DNA from: Bacteroides fragilis
GTDB lineage: Bacteria > Bacteroidota > Bacteroidia > Bacteroidales > DTGW01
Assembly (NCBI GenBank): GCA_945889005.1
Contig: CAMDBI010000002.1
Span: 1 to 64,000 of the forward strand
Length of the DNA stretch: 64,000 nucleotides
Direction: 5' to 3'
Positions within the stretch are counted from its first letter, which is position 1, and each line of letters starts with the position of its first letter. The translations under genes and the position numbers were made by a program. Positions 36,541 through 44,233 of this stretch are shown here, in pieces. The notes under the pieces were generated by a model, which did not search any database, had not been told where the DNA came from, and was given only the letters and a program-made list of their open reading frames with translations.

Positions 36541-36672
36541 AAGTTATTGAAAGTAAATTGAAGTAAAACGAAGTTAACGTAAGTTAATTAAAGTCAATAG
36601 AAGAAAAATACTGCTATTAAAATCTGTTTACTTCAACTAACTTCTATGATGAACTTCTTCTAACTTCCAATT
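36541..36672. repeat. Family E arrays, facing, between convergent genes
   Basis: From the regulator stop: GAAAGTAAATTGAAGTAAAACGAAG-type words of about 10-nt period; from the leuS stop on the other strand: GGAAGTTAGAAGAAGTTC-type words. The gap is thus a long imperfect inverted repeat made of stop-side arrays of both genes. Confidence 0.65.
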
Positions 36673-36673
36673 T

Positions 36674-39328
36674 TTACATTACAATATTCACCACCCTGTC
36701 TGGTACTATAATCACTTTTTTCACAGCACGATCTTCGAGCCATTTGGCGGTATTGTCATTTGTAAGTACCAATTTTTCTACTTCTTCAACAGCCATACCT
36801 TTTGCAAGCTCTATCTCGTAGCGGCGTTTGCCATTGAACGAAACTACATAGGTAACATTGTCTTCGATCAAATAACGCTCTTCGGCTACGGGGAAAGGTT
36901 CGTAAGCGAGTGTTTTGCTATTGCCAAGCATTTGCCACAACTCTTCGGCCAAGTGTGGTGCAAATGGCGACAATACTTTAGCAAAAGTTGCAGCAGTTGC
37001 ATTAGTAACTTTTCCCTTTTTCATGCACAAATTATTGAAAATCATCATTTGAGCAATGGCAGTATTGAAACGCAGTCCTTCTATATCGTCCGATACTTTT
37101 GCAATGGTTTTATGTAGAGTTTTCAATACTTCAATATCTTCTTCGCCATCAAAATAGCTGTCTTTATTGAGGAACAAACGAGCAACTCTGGTCAAAAAGC
37201 TAAATACACCTTTCACCCCATTTTCGGCCCAAGGTTTAGTAGCATCCAACGGACCCATAAACATTTCGTAAAGCCTAAGCGAATCGGCCCCAAACTGTTG
37301 CACTACATCGTCGGGATTCACTACATTTTTGAGCGATTTCGACATTTTTGCAACAATCTGTCGCAGTTCGTCGCCCGTTTCTTTGTGGTAATATTTACTT
37401 TCCCTTTCTTCGACCATATCAGAAGGAACCTTCGCACCTGTTTGAGTTTCGTAGGCATAAGCCAATATCATACCTTGATTGAAAAGCTTTTGATAAGGTT
37501 CGTCGGTCGAAACTACCCCAAGATCGAACAAGACTTTGTGCCAAAAACGGCTATACAGCAAATGCAACACGGCATGTTCGGCGCCTCCCACGTACAAGTC
37601 TACAGGCATCCAGTAGTTTTCCAGAGCTTTCGAAAAAGGTTCTTTGTCATTTAGCGGATCTATATATCGCAAATAATACCAGCAAGACCCGGCCCACTGG
37701 GGCATGGTATTTGTTTCGCGACGACCTTTACGGCCGTTTTTATCGGTTACAGCTAACCATTCTTGGGCATTGGCAAGGGGCGATTCGCCATCGGCTCCGG
37801 GTTGGTATTTCTCAAGACTAGGCAGAGTTAAAGGCAACTGAGCATCGTCGAGGGTTGTAACTTCGCCATCTTCCCAATGTATAACAGGGAAAGGCTCGCC
37901 CCAGTATCGTTGGCGGCTAAAGAGCCAATCGCGCATCTTGTAGTTGATCTTCTCGTTGCCTTGACCAGTTCGTTCGAGCCAATCGACAATGGTTTTAATA
38001 CCTTCGGCTTTGTTCATGCCGTTAATATTGAGCCCCATTTCGGCATTGGCCGAATTGATATAGGCTCCATCTTCGGTCCAACAGGCATCACCAGCTAGTA
38101 CCAAACATCTGTAAGAAGGATCGGCAGTTACCGGATCGAGAATACAAACAACAGGAATATTGAAATTCTTGGCAAACTCGAAGTCGCGGGTATCGTGAGC
38201 TGGCACAGCCATAATAGCTCCAGTTCCATAACCGGTCAATACATAATCGGCAATATAAATTGGTATATTATTGCCATTGACAGGGTTTATAGCATAACGT
38301 CCGGTAAAAACACCTGTTTTTTCTTTTGCCAAATCGGTTCGGTCTAGTTCCGATTTCATGGCAGCCTTTTTGATATAATCGGCAACGGCAGCAGCCTTAT
38401 CGGGAGTGGTAATGGTATTGACTAAAGCATGTTCGGGAGCTATAACCATATAAGTTGCACCAAACAAAGTATCGGGGCGGGTTGTAAATACACGAAGCTT
38501 CTCTCCCAGCCCATCGACAACAAAATCGACCTCGGCACCAGTCGAACGACCAATCCAGTTGCGCTGCATATCCTTAACACCTTCTGGCCAGTCGACACTA
38601 TCGAGCCCATGAATAAGGCGCTCGGCATAATGTGGTATACGTAGCATCCATTGTTTCAAATTCTTGCGAACAACCGAATTGCCGCATTTCTCGTGGCTTC
38701 CATCCATAAGCACTTCTTCGTTGGCACATACAATCTTACAATGGTTGCAATACCACACCTGGGCATTGTCGTAGTATGCCAAACGACAATCGTCGGTATA
38801 TTTTCTGACAGCATCTTTACCTTTAGCCTTAATTTCTTCAGGAATTGGCAATTCGCTAATGGGTCGACCTTTTTGCGTAGCAACATCGAACCAAGTATTG
38901 TAAAGGCGTATAAAAATCCACTGAGTCCATTTGAAATAGCCCGGATCGGTAGTGTTTATTTCGCGATCCCAATCGTAACTAAGCCCAAGCATTTTTATTT
39001 GACGGCGAAAGTTGTCGCAATTATTGTTTGTAGTTACTGCCGGATGCGTACCTGTCTGAATTGCATATTGTTCGGCCGGCAAACCGAAAGCATCCCAACC
39101 CATTGGGTGCAGAACATTAAAACCCTTCATACGTTTGTAGCGGCTAACAATATCGGTTGCAGTATAACCTTCGGGATGCCCAACATGTAAACCCGACCCC
39201 GATGGATAGGGAAACATATCGAGGATATAATATTTTGGTTTCGAAAAATCGTTACCGGTTTTGAATGTCTTATTGTTTTCCCAGTACTGTTGCCACTTGG
39301 GTTCTATTTCTTTAAAATTGTATTCCAT
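36674..39328 (-). CDS. leuS: Leucyl-tRNA synthetase
   Basis: 884 residues, class I. HIGH-equivalent in [16 protein letters not shown] near residue 45, editing domain in the middle ([36 protein letters not shown]), [15 protein letters not shown] as the KMSKS loop. Start at [13 protein letters not shown]; 14 more in-frame codons upstream contain the spacer and are not likely protein. A TATTTTTG box at 39368-39375 lies 39 bases upstream. Confidence 0.97.
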   Translation of the reverse strand: MEYNFKEIEPKWQQYWENNKTFKTGNDFSKPKYYILDMFPYPSGSGLHVGHPEGYTATDIVSRYKRMKGFNVLHPMGWDAFGLPAEQYAIQTGTHPAVTTNNNCDNFRRQIKMLGLSYDWDREINTTDPGYFKWTQWIFIRLYNTWFDVATQKGRPISELPIPEEIKAKGKDAVRKYTDDCRLAYYDNAQVWYCNHCKIVCANEEVLMDGSHEKCGNSVVRKNLKQWMLRIPHYAERLIHGLDSVDWPEGVKDMQRNWIGRSTGAEVDFVVDGLGEKLRVFTTRPDTLFGATYMVIAPEHALVNTITTPDKAAAVADYIKKAAMKSELDRTDLAKEKTGVFTGRYAINPVNGNNIPIYIADYVLTGYGTGAIMAVPAHDTRDFEFAKNFNIPVVCILDPVTADPSYRCLVLAGDACWTEDGAYINSANAEMGLNINGMNKAEGIKTIVDWLERTGQGNEKINYKMRDWLFSRQRYWGEPFPVIHWEDGEVTTLDDAQLPLTLPSLEKYQPGADGESPLANAQEWLAVTDKNGRKGRRETNTMPQWAGSCWYYLRYIDPLNDKEPFSKALENYWMPVDLYVGGAEHAVLHLLYSRFWHKVLFDLGVVSTDEPYQKLFNQGMILAYAYETQTGAKVPSDMVEERESKYYHKETGDELRQIVAKMSKSLKNVVNPDDVVQQFGADSLRLYEMFMGPLDATKPWAENGVKGVFSFLTRVARLFLNKDSYFDGEEDIEVLKTLHKTIAKVSDDIEGLRFNTAIAQMMIFNNLCMKKGKVTNATAATFAKVLSPFAPHLAEELWQMLGNSKTLAYEPFPVAEERYLIEDNVTYVVSFNGKRRYEIELAKGMAVEEVEKLVLTNDNTAKWLEDRAVKKVIIVPDRVVNIVM

Positions 39329-39367
39329 GTAAATTTTTATAATTTCGGCTTTGCCTGAATGAAAAAG

Positions 39368-39375
39368 CAAAAATA
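39368..39375 (-). promoter_or_regulatory. -7 box (TATTTTTG) for leuS
   Basis: TAnnTTTG match on the reverse strand, 39 bases from the leuS start; back to back with the box at 39416. Confidence 0.5.
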
Positions 39376-39415
39376 GAAGAAAAAATGTTGACTTGAAAAA
39401 ATAAAAATAAGAGAT

Positions 39416-39423
39416 TACCTTTG
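39416..39423 (+). promoter_or_regulatory. -7 box (TACCTTTG) for the VC0807-like gene
   Basis: TAnnTTTG match 19 bases upstream of the ATG at 39443; makes this a divergent promoter region. Confidence 0.5.
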
Positions 39424-39442
39424 CGCCATAAAAATAAAGAAA

Positions 39443-40159
39443 ATGACATTGGCTAAAAAAGAAGAAAACAAAGGTAGGGGAATGTTGGCAAACCTATTAT
39501 TTAACATTATAATTCCGGCCGTAATACTAACAAAATTGAGCAAACCCGAATACTTGGGACCGGTTTATGCATTAATCACGGCATTGGCTTTTCCACTTTT
39601 TTATGGCTTGTACGACTTCATTGTACTGAAAAAAAGCAATTTTATTTCAATTTTAGGATTCGTAAGCATACTTTTAACAGGTATTATTGGTTTATTACAA
39701 ATTCCAGCCGAATGGATTGCTATTAAAGAAGCATCTATCCCTCTCGTAATAGGTATTGTAATACTTGTGTCGTACTACACTCCTTTTCCAATTGTTCGCA
39801 AACTCTTGTATAACGACGAAATATTGGACATTGAGCGAATAGACAGTATTTTAACAGAGCGAAACCTAAAATCATCGTTCGACAAAATGATCAGCAGGGC
39901 ATCGATTTGGTTAGCACTGTCTTTTTTTGTATCGGCTGCACTCAATTATATACTGGCCAAAATCATGATTCAAAGCGCCCCCGGCACTCCACAGTTTAAC
40001 GAAGAATTAGGTCGAATGGCTGTAATGAGCTACCCGGTTATTGCACTTCCATCTACAATCATTACAGGTTTTATTTTTTGGCACATATTTAAATCAATCA
40101 AAAAACTGACACAGCTGTCGACCAATGAGATACTGGCCGAGAAGCTTAGGGAGAAATAG
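39443..40159 (+). CDS. VC0807-family integral membrane protein
   Basis: 238 residues with six or so hydrophobic helices ([87 protein letters not shown]). The pattern matches the VC0807 family of conserved membrane proteins of unknown function. Possible transporter. Stop followed directly by repeats, then tRNA-Arg. Confidence 0.78.
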   Translation: MTLAKKEENKGRGMLANLLFNIIIPAVILTKLSKPEYLGPVYALITALAFPLFYGLYDFIVLKKSNFISILGFVSILLTGIIGLLQIPAEWIAIKEASIPLVIGIVILVSYYTPFPIVRKLLYNDEILDIERIDSILTERNLKSSFDKMISRASIWLALSFFVSAALNYILAKIMIQSAPGTPQFNEELGRMAVMSYPVIALPSTIITGFIFWHIFKSIKKLTQLSTNEILAEKLREK

Positions 40160-40300
40160 TCGGAAGTAGAAAGTTTGTAAAGTTTATAAAGTAAAAATAG
40201 AAAAAATTAAATTTGAGAAAACAGGCAGAAAGCTTAAATTTGAACTTAAATTAATTCAAATGACAATTTGGAAATTTTCACATTTGTCATTTTCACATTA
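40160..40300. repeat. Family E then family D repeats before tRNA-Arg
   Basis: After the stop: AAAGTTTGT, AAAGTTTAT, AAAGTAAAA (period 9). Then AATTTG-containing words and, just before the tRNA, TTTTCACATTTGTCATTTTC, the start-side orientation of family D. Confidence 0.65.
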
Positions 40301-40304
40301 TTTC

Positions 40305-40376
40305 GGCTTCGTAGTTCAATGGATAGAATGTCAGATTCCGGTTCTGATGATATGGGTTCGAATCCCTTCGAGGTCA
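40305..40376 (+). tRNA. tRNA-Arg (anticodon CCG)
   Basis: Cloverleaf read by hand: acceptor 40305-40311 with 40369-40375 (two G-U pairs), D stem GTTC/GAAT, anticodon stem TCAGA/TCTGA with loop TTCCGGT giving CCG at 40338-40340, T loop TTCGAAT. The T stem has one T-T mismatch. Discriminator A at 40376; CCA is not encoded. Followed by a terminator. Confidence 0.9.
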
Positions 40377-40391
40377 CTATCTTAAATAATA

Positions 40392-40428
40392 AAACCCCTG
40401 TTTGTTAATACTTGCAGGGGTTTGTTTT
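40392..40428. terminator. Terminator after tRNA-Arg
   Basis: 9-bp stem AAACCCCTG/CAGGGGTTT (40392-40400 and 40415-40423), 14-nt loop, T-rich tail; may serve the convergent nspC too. Confidence 0.75.
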
Positions 40429-40497
40429 TAGTGTACAAATGAAAATACACATAAACTTTGAAAATTCGCTCTTTTTTACTGTTTTTAATCTATTTGC

Positions 40498-41643
40498 TTA
40501 CGACAGTTTATTCTTGTAATCTTCATATCCAAACTCGCGAATAAGTTTAAACTTCCCTTCTTTGGTCCAGATGCCGATAGATGGATGTCCGATACCATTG
40601 AAAAAGGTTGTTTTTACCATGGTGTAGTGAATCATATCGTTAAAGACGAGCTTTTGGTCTATCTCAAGAGGTTTGTCGAACCACCAATTGCCCATATAGT
40701 CGCCCGAGAGGCAACTGTTGCCTCCTATACGGTAACAATAGCCGTTGTTTTCTTCAGTGCTAGCACCTATAATAACTGGTTGGTAGGGCATTTCGAGACA
40801 GTCGGGCATGTGGGCGGTAAACGAAATGTCGAGCATAGCAGTGCTTATGCCTTTATTCTCGACAATATCGAGCACCTTGGCAACCAAATAACCCGTTTCC
40901 CAGGCAAATACAGCTCCCGGTTCAAGTATCACATGCAAGTGCGGGTGTCTTGCTTTAAAAGCTTTTAGAATCTTAACAAGATGATTGGTGTCGTAGTCTT
41001 TTCGGGTCATTAGATGCCCGCCTCCGAAATTGACCCATTTGCATTGGCCGAGCAGATGACCGAACTTTTCTTCAAAGGCTATCAAAGCCTTCTCGAGGTC
41101 GAACGACGACGATTCGCACAAGGAGTGGAAGTGCAAGCCGTCAATTCCTTTAGGAAGCGTGTTGTCAAGTTTGTCGGCCAAAGTGCCCAATCGGCTTCCC
41201 GGTGCGCAGGGGTTGTAAAGTGCTGTTTTCACTTCCGAAAATTCGTGATTAACCCTGAGACCAACCGATATGCCTCGATTCATTTCTGCAAGAACAGGCG
41301 AAAATCGCTCGAACTGACTCAAAGAATTGAAGGTTATATGGCTGCTTATGAGGGCTATTTTCTGGAAGTCTTTTGAATCGTAAGCTGCACAAAATGTATG
41401 AGCCGTAGTGCCCATTTTCTCGAATGCCAAACGAGCTTCGTTGTAAGAACTTGCTGTGCAATGGGTAAAGCCATATTCCTGTAGAATCGGAAAAACGCTC
41501 CACATGGCAAATCCTTTAAGGGCAAGGATTATTTCAACTCCAGCTTCGTCGCGAACGGTTTTTATAATTTCAAGATTGCGACGAAGAAGTTTTTCGTCTA
41601 ATACATAGCATGGAGAAGGTATCTGGGATAAATCGATATTCAT
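40498..41643 (-). CDS. nspC: Carboxynorspermidine decarboxylase
   Basis: 381 residues, alanine-racemase-type barrel. Signature IPSPCYVLDEKLLRRNL at the N-terminus and ILALKGFAMWS with the PLP Lys43; NFGGGHLMTRKDYD, ILEPGAVFAW and the C-terminal VFNDMIHYTMVKTTFFNGI complete the family. Last step of the alternative spermidine route from aspartate semialdehyde and putrescine. The dehydrogenase partner is not in this window. Promoter box TAGCTTTG just upstream. Confidence 0.96.
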   Translation of the reverse strand: MNIDLSQIPSPCYVLDEKLLRRNLEIIKTVRDEAGVEIILALKGFAMWSVFPILQEYGFTHCTASSYNEARLAFEKMGTTAHTFCAAYDSKDFQKIALISSHITFNSLSQFERFSPVLAEMNRGISVGLRVNHEFSEVKTALYNPCAPGSRLGTLADKLDNTLPKGIDGLHFHSLCESSSFDLEKALIAFEEKFGHLLGQCKWVNFGGGHLMTRKDYDTNHLVKILKAFKARHPHLHVILEPGAVFAWETGYLVAKVLDIVENKGISTAMLDISFTAHMPDCLEMPYQPVIIGASTEENNGYCYRIGGNSCLSGDYMGNWWFDKPLEIDQKLVFNDMIHYTMVKTTFFNGIGHPSIGIWTKEGKFKLIREFGYEDYKNKLS

Positions 41644-41656
41644 AAAAGCTTTTTTG

Positions 41657-41664
41657 CAAAGCTA
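41657..41664 (-). promoter_or_regulatory. -7 box (TAGCTTTG) for nspC
   Basis: TAnnTTTG match on the reverse strand, 13 bases before the nspC start. Confidence 0.5.
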
Positions 41665-41779
41665 AGAATTTTTGGTGAGAGGTAATTGGATTTTAAAACA
41701 CAGAGATACAAAGGCACAGAGCAATGTATTATTCTCAGTGTTCACAGGGCTAACTCATTAAAATTAAGCAAATACAAAT

Positions 41780-41826
41780 AAACCCCTACCCCTTATGTTT
41801 CGACTACGCTCAACAACAGGGGGTTT
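41780..41826. repeat. REP-like palindrome with TTTCGACTACGCTCAA core
   Basis: AAACCCC (41780-41786) pairs with GGGGTTT (41820-41826) around the 16-mer TTTCGACTACGCTCAA (41798-41813), itself bracketed by TGTT/AACA. The same 16-mer recurs in the palindromic element at 52972-53101. Lies just after the higA stop on the complementary strand. Confidence 0.7.
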
Positions 41827-42292
41827 AAATTATCGCTACACTGCTATTTTTTGTCAAATAATCTCTAATGGACGATATATTTAAGAGTTGTTCTCTTTTA
41901 ACAGGCTCCAACTTAATTTCTTTGTTACCATTAACTAATGATTCCAAAGGGATTCCTAAATACCTGTTCAACAAAGTTATCATTTTTAGGGTTAACGGTC
42001 TTTTGCCATGTAAAACTTCTGACACTCTTGTTTTTCCCCCAAATAGTGGTGCAATGTCTGTTTGTTTTAGGTTCATTTGTTCTAACCTGAAATTAATTGC
42101 ATCTATTGGATTAGGTGCTTTAATCGAAAAATGCTCATGTTCGTATTTTTCAACAAGCAATGATAAAAGCTCTATTTCTTCGCCTTCAGGGCTTTCTGGC
42201 TCTATGGCAATGGTACTGCTATTAATTAGCTTGTAAATGTGTTCGCAAGCTTCGTTATATTCTTGTTCTGTTCTAAATATTTTAGTTTTCAT
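41825..42292 (-). CDS. higA: HigA-like antitoxin (XRE helix-turn-helix)
   Basis: 155 residues. C-terminal-half HTH: MNLKQTDIAPLFGGKTRVSEVLHGKRPLTLKM fits the HigA/XRE fold; the N-terminal half is the usual HigA extension that contacts toxin. Overlaps the toxin gene by 11 bases, toxin first, as typical of higBA. Expected to neutralise HigB and repress the operon through the palindrome at 42612-42633. Confidence 0.92.
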   Translation of the reverse strand: MKTKIFRTEQEYNEACEHIYKLINSSTIAIEPESPEGEEIELLSLLVEKYEHEHFSIKAPNPIDAINFRLEQMNLKQTDIAPLFGGKTRVSEVLHGKRPLTLKMITLLNRYLGIPLESLVNGNKEIKLEPVKREQLLNISSIRDYLTKNSSVAII

Positions 42293-42593
42293 AACTAACT
42301 GTTTTAGCGTCTATTTTGTCATATTCTGTATGTGTGCCGAACCACACTATAAATACAACTTTTAGTTTGTATTCAATATCAACAATTAATCTAAAGTCAT
42401 TACCCTTAATATTAAACACAACTCTTTTAGAGCTTATTATACTGGCATTCCCGTACTTTGATTTTAATTCATTCGCATTTTCCCATATTGAAAACCGTAC
42501 TTCATAAACCCAAGCCCTTATAGATTCATCTGCCTGCTTGTATTTACTATGCTTACAATATTCGGCTAAGGTTTTTTCCTTGATGATTCTCAT
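42282..42593 (-). CDS. higB: HigB-like mRNA interferase toxin
   Basis: 103 residues of the RelE-superfamily HigB type: RIIKEKTLAEYCKHSKYKQA, then RVVFNIKGNDFRLIVDIEY and VVFIVWFGTHTEYDKID, where the His and Tyr near the C-terminus belong to the expected active site. Cleaves mRNA on the ribosome. Start at MRIIKEKTL; three codons upstream another Met lies within the promoter box. Confidence 0.92.
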   Translation of the reverse strand: MRIIKEKTLAEYCKHSKYKQADESIRAWVYEVRFSIWENANELKSKYGNASIISSKRVVFNIKGNDFRLIVDIEYKLKVVFIVWFGTHTEYDKIDAKTVSYEN

Positions 42594-42599
42594 ACTTTG

Positions 42600-42607
42600 C
42601 AAAGTTA
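42600..42607 (-). promoter_or_regulatory. -7 box (TAACTTTG) of higBA
   Basis: TAnnTTTG match on the reverse strand ending six bases before the higB ATG, so the transcript has essentially no leader. Confidence 0.55.
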
Positions 42608-42611
42608 ATAA

Positions 42612-42633
42612 AAGTTACCAAATAGGGTAACTT
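42612..42633. promoter_or_regulatory. Palindromic operator candidate of higBA
   Basis: AAGTTACC (42612-42619) and GGTAACTT (42626-42633), perfect 8-bp arms around AAATAG, placed between the -33 and -7 regions of higBA. Good site for HigA autoregulation. Confidence 0.65.
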
Positions 42634-42645
42634 AATTTAGAAATA

Positions 42646-42676
42646 AAAAAAGCCGAATAGTGTATTCGGCTTTTTT
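42646..42676 (-). terminator. Terminator after the TerB-like gene
   Basis: Perfect 13-bp stem (42646-42658 with 42664-42676), 5-nt loop, U-tract on the reverse strand, 18 bases after the TerB-like stop. It insulates higBA from that gene. Confidence 0.85.
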
Positions 42677-42693
42677 ACAAATATATTACAATA

Positions 42694-43128
42694 TTAATTC
42701 TGTGCTACAGTAATAAGGCTTTCAACAGCTTTTTCGTTTTCAACGCCCTTTTTAACCATTTCAATTACCTTAGCTACAATTACATCAATAACTTTAGGGT
42801 TGAAACCTAAACGTAAAGCTGTGTTTTTGCAATATAGAATTTCGGTATCGTCTATGTCGCCATTGATCATCATCATAAGTACCATATCGTACAAAAGAGC
42901 AATACGGTCGGCATCGTTGTCGGGTGCAGTAAGTTTTACACTTCCTGGGTTTTCAACTACACGTTGCAACTCGCTGTTCGATACTCCAATGCGTTGACCA
43001 ATTTGAAGAAATAAATCGATTTCCGATTTTTCTAACTTCCCATCGGCGCAAGCTACTGCCAATAGATTGAGCATGTGGCTCATACGGTTCTTTTTGTCTT
43101 TGCCGTCAAAAATATTAAATAATCCCAT
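42694..43128 (-). CDS. TerB-like (tellurite-resistance/DUF533-type) protein
   Basis: 144 residues, all-helical: HMLNLLAVACADGKLEKSEI then DLFLQIGQRIGVS and NGDIDDTEILYCKNTALRLGF, the two acidic ADG/DGxxDxxE-type loops of TerB domains. Short soluble cytoplasmic protein with no ter operon around, so tellurite resistance itself is not implied. Single-gene unit with its own promoter box and terminator. Confidence 0.8.
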   Translation of the reverse strand: MGLFNIFDGKDKKNRMSHMLNLLAVACADGKLEKSEIDLFLQIGQRIGVSNSELQRVVENPGSVKLTAPDNDADRIALLYDMVLMMMINGDIDDTEILYCKNTALRLGFNPKVIDVIVAKVIEMVKKGVENEKAVESLITVAQN

Positions 43129-43153
43129 TTTTCTTGTTTTTATAATTTTTGCG

Positions 43154-43161
43154 CAAATATA
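43154..43161 (-). promoter_or_regulatory. -7 box (TATATTTG) for the TerB-like gene
   Basis: TAnnTTTG match on the reverse strand, 25 bases before the start. Confidence 0.5.
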
Positions 43162-43292
43162 AATGTTTTCTTTTTATTCAATTATTTCTTTTATCAACAA
43201 AAGACTTACTTATGGGTTAGTAGTTTGGCTAAGTCAAATAATGCATTTTTCTTGTTAAATGGATTTTTGTATATTAGCAAAAAAATAAAATA

Positions 43293-43613
43293 ATGGTTGA
43301 CAGTAAACTGATATTAAATGATTTGAAATATTGCTTACAAAAACAATATTCTGATTCTGTAAAAAATATTATTTTATTTGGATCTCGTTCTAAAGATACT
43401 GCTACTGAATATTCTGATTATGATATTTTAATATTACTAAATACCGATTATAATAGTCAAGATGAAAATAAAATTCTTGATATATGTTACGATATTGATT
43501 TAAAATATAATATAATGATTGATGCTCATCTGTTGTCAATTAAAGAGTTAATGACTCGGCGAGGAAAACAACCTATATTCGTTAATGCACTTAAAAATGG
43601 GATCTACGCATGA
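43293..43613 (+). CDS. MNT-type minimal nucleotidyltransferase (antitoxin)
   Basis: 106 residues. IILFGSRSKDTATEYSDYD holds the GSx(n)DxD motif of the minimal nucleotidyltransferase fold; a third acidic residue is in MIDAHLL. Overlaps the HEPN gene by four bases (ATGA). MNT/HEPN pairs are type VII toxin-antitoxin systems in which MntA AMPylates the HEPN toxin. More AT-rich than the flanking genes, which fits acquisition. Confidence 0.88.
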   Translation: MVDSKLILNDLKYCLQKQYSDSVKNIILFGSRSKDTATEYSDYDILILLNTDYNSQDENKILDICYDIDLKYNIMIDAHLLSIKELMTRRGKQPIFVNALKNGIYA

Positions 43614-44038
43614 GTATTGAAGATACTGATAGATTGGATTTAATTAAATATCGTATAGGTGAAGCAAAGGATACTATATCTGATGTTGAATTGTTGCTTT
43701 CTAATGATAGATTGAGAGCAGCTATAAATCGAATTTATTATGGGATGTTTTATGCTTTATTGGCATTAGGTTTAAAATATCAGTTCGAGACTTCCAAACA
43801 TTTACAACTGTTAGGTTGGTTTAATAAGAACTTCATTCATGAAGGATTAATTGATACAAAGTATGGAAAGATTATTAACAAAGCCTACAATCGGCGAACA
43901 AAAGGAGATTATGATTCATACATTGAGTTTGAATATGAAACTGTAAAGGAAATGTTTGATGAGATGAAGGATTTTATATCCACATTAGAAACCTTTATAC
44001 AAAGTAATAATCTGCATACTTTTACTGATAATAATTAA
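43610..44038 (+). CDS. HEPN-domain protein (toxin of MNT/HEPN pair)
   Basis: 142 residues, all-helical HEPN of the COG1895 kind: LRAAINRIYYGMFYALLALGL with the Tyr-rich helix and RRTKGDYDSYIEF near the C-terminus. The canonical Rx4-6H ribonuclease motif is not clearly present: the Arg is followed by Asp-Tyr, as in other COG1895 proteins, so nuclease activity is uncertain. Translation is coupled with MNT. Confidence 0.85.
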   Translation: MSIEDTDRLDLIKYRIGEAKDTISDVELLLSNDRLRAAINRIYYGMFYALLALGLKYQFETSKHLQLLGWFNKNFIHEGLIDTKYGKIINKAYNRRTKGDYDSYIEFEYETVKEMFDEMKDFISTLETFIQSNNLHTFTDNN

Positions 44039-44163
44039 TAGCGTGTTTTAGATTGTTAATCTTCTTAAATTGAATGTAATTTTGTCAATTGATATCGTAA
44101 AATAATTGCGAATTCCACTATAGATTATATTCACTATATTAAATAAAATGAGTTCGAGAAAAT

Positions 44164-44233
44164 TCATTTGTAATTTGTAATTTGTCATTAGTAATTGTTC
44201 GATGTCCTCAACCATCAACCATCAACCATCAAC
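44164..44233. repeat. Family B array, then CATCAAC heptamers inside the ygiQ start
   Basis: 44168-44195 holds TTTGTAA/TTTGTCATTAGTAATT words, start-side orientation. 44206-44233 is CCTCAAC followed by three CATCAAC in phase, within codons 2-11 of ygiQ; the words resemble GATCAAC and TATCAAC at the end of the family A array at 54899-54912. Confidence 0.75.
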
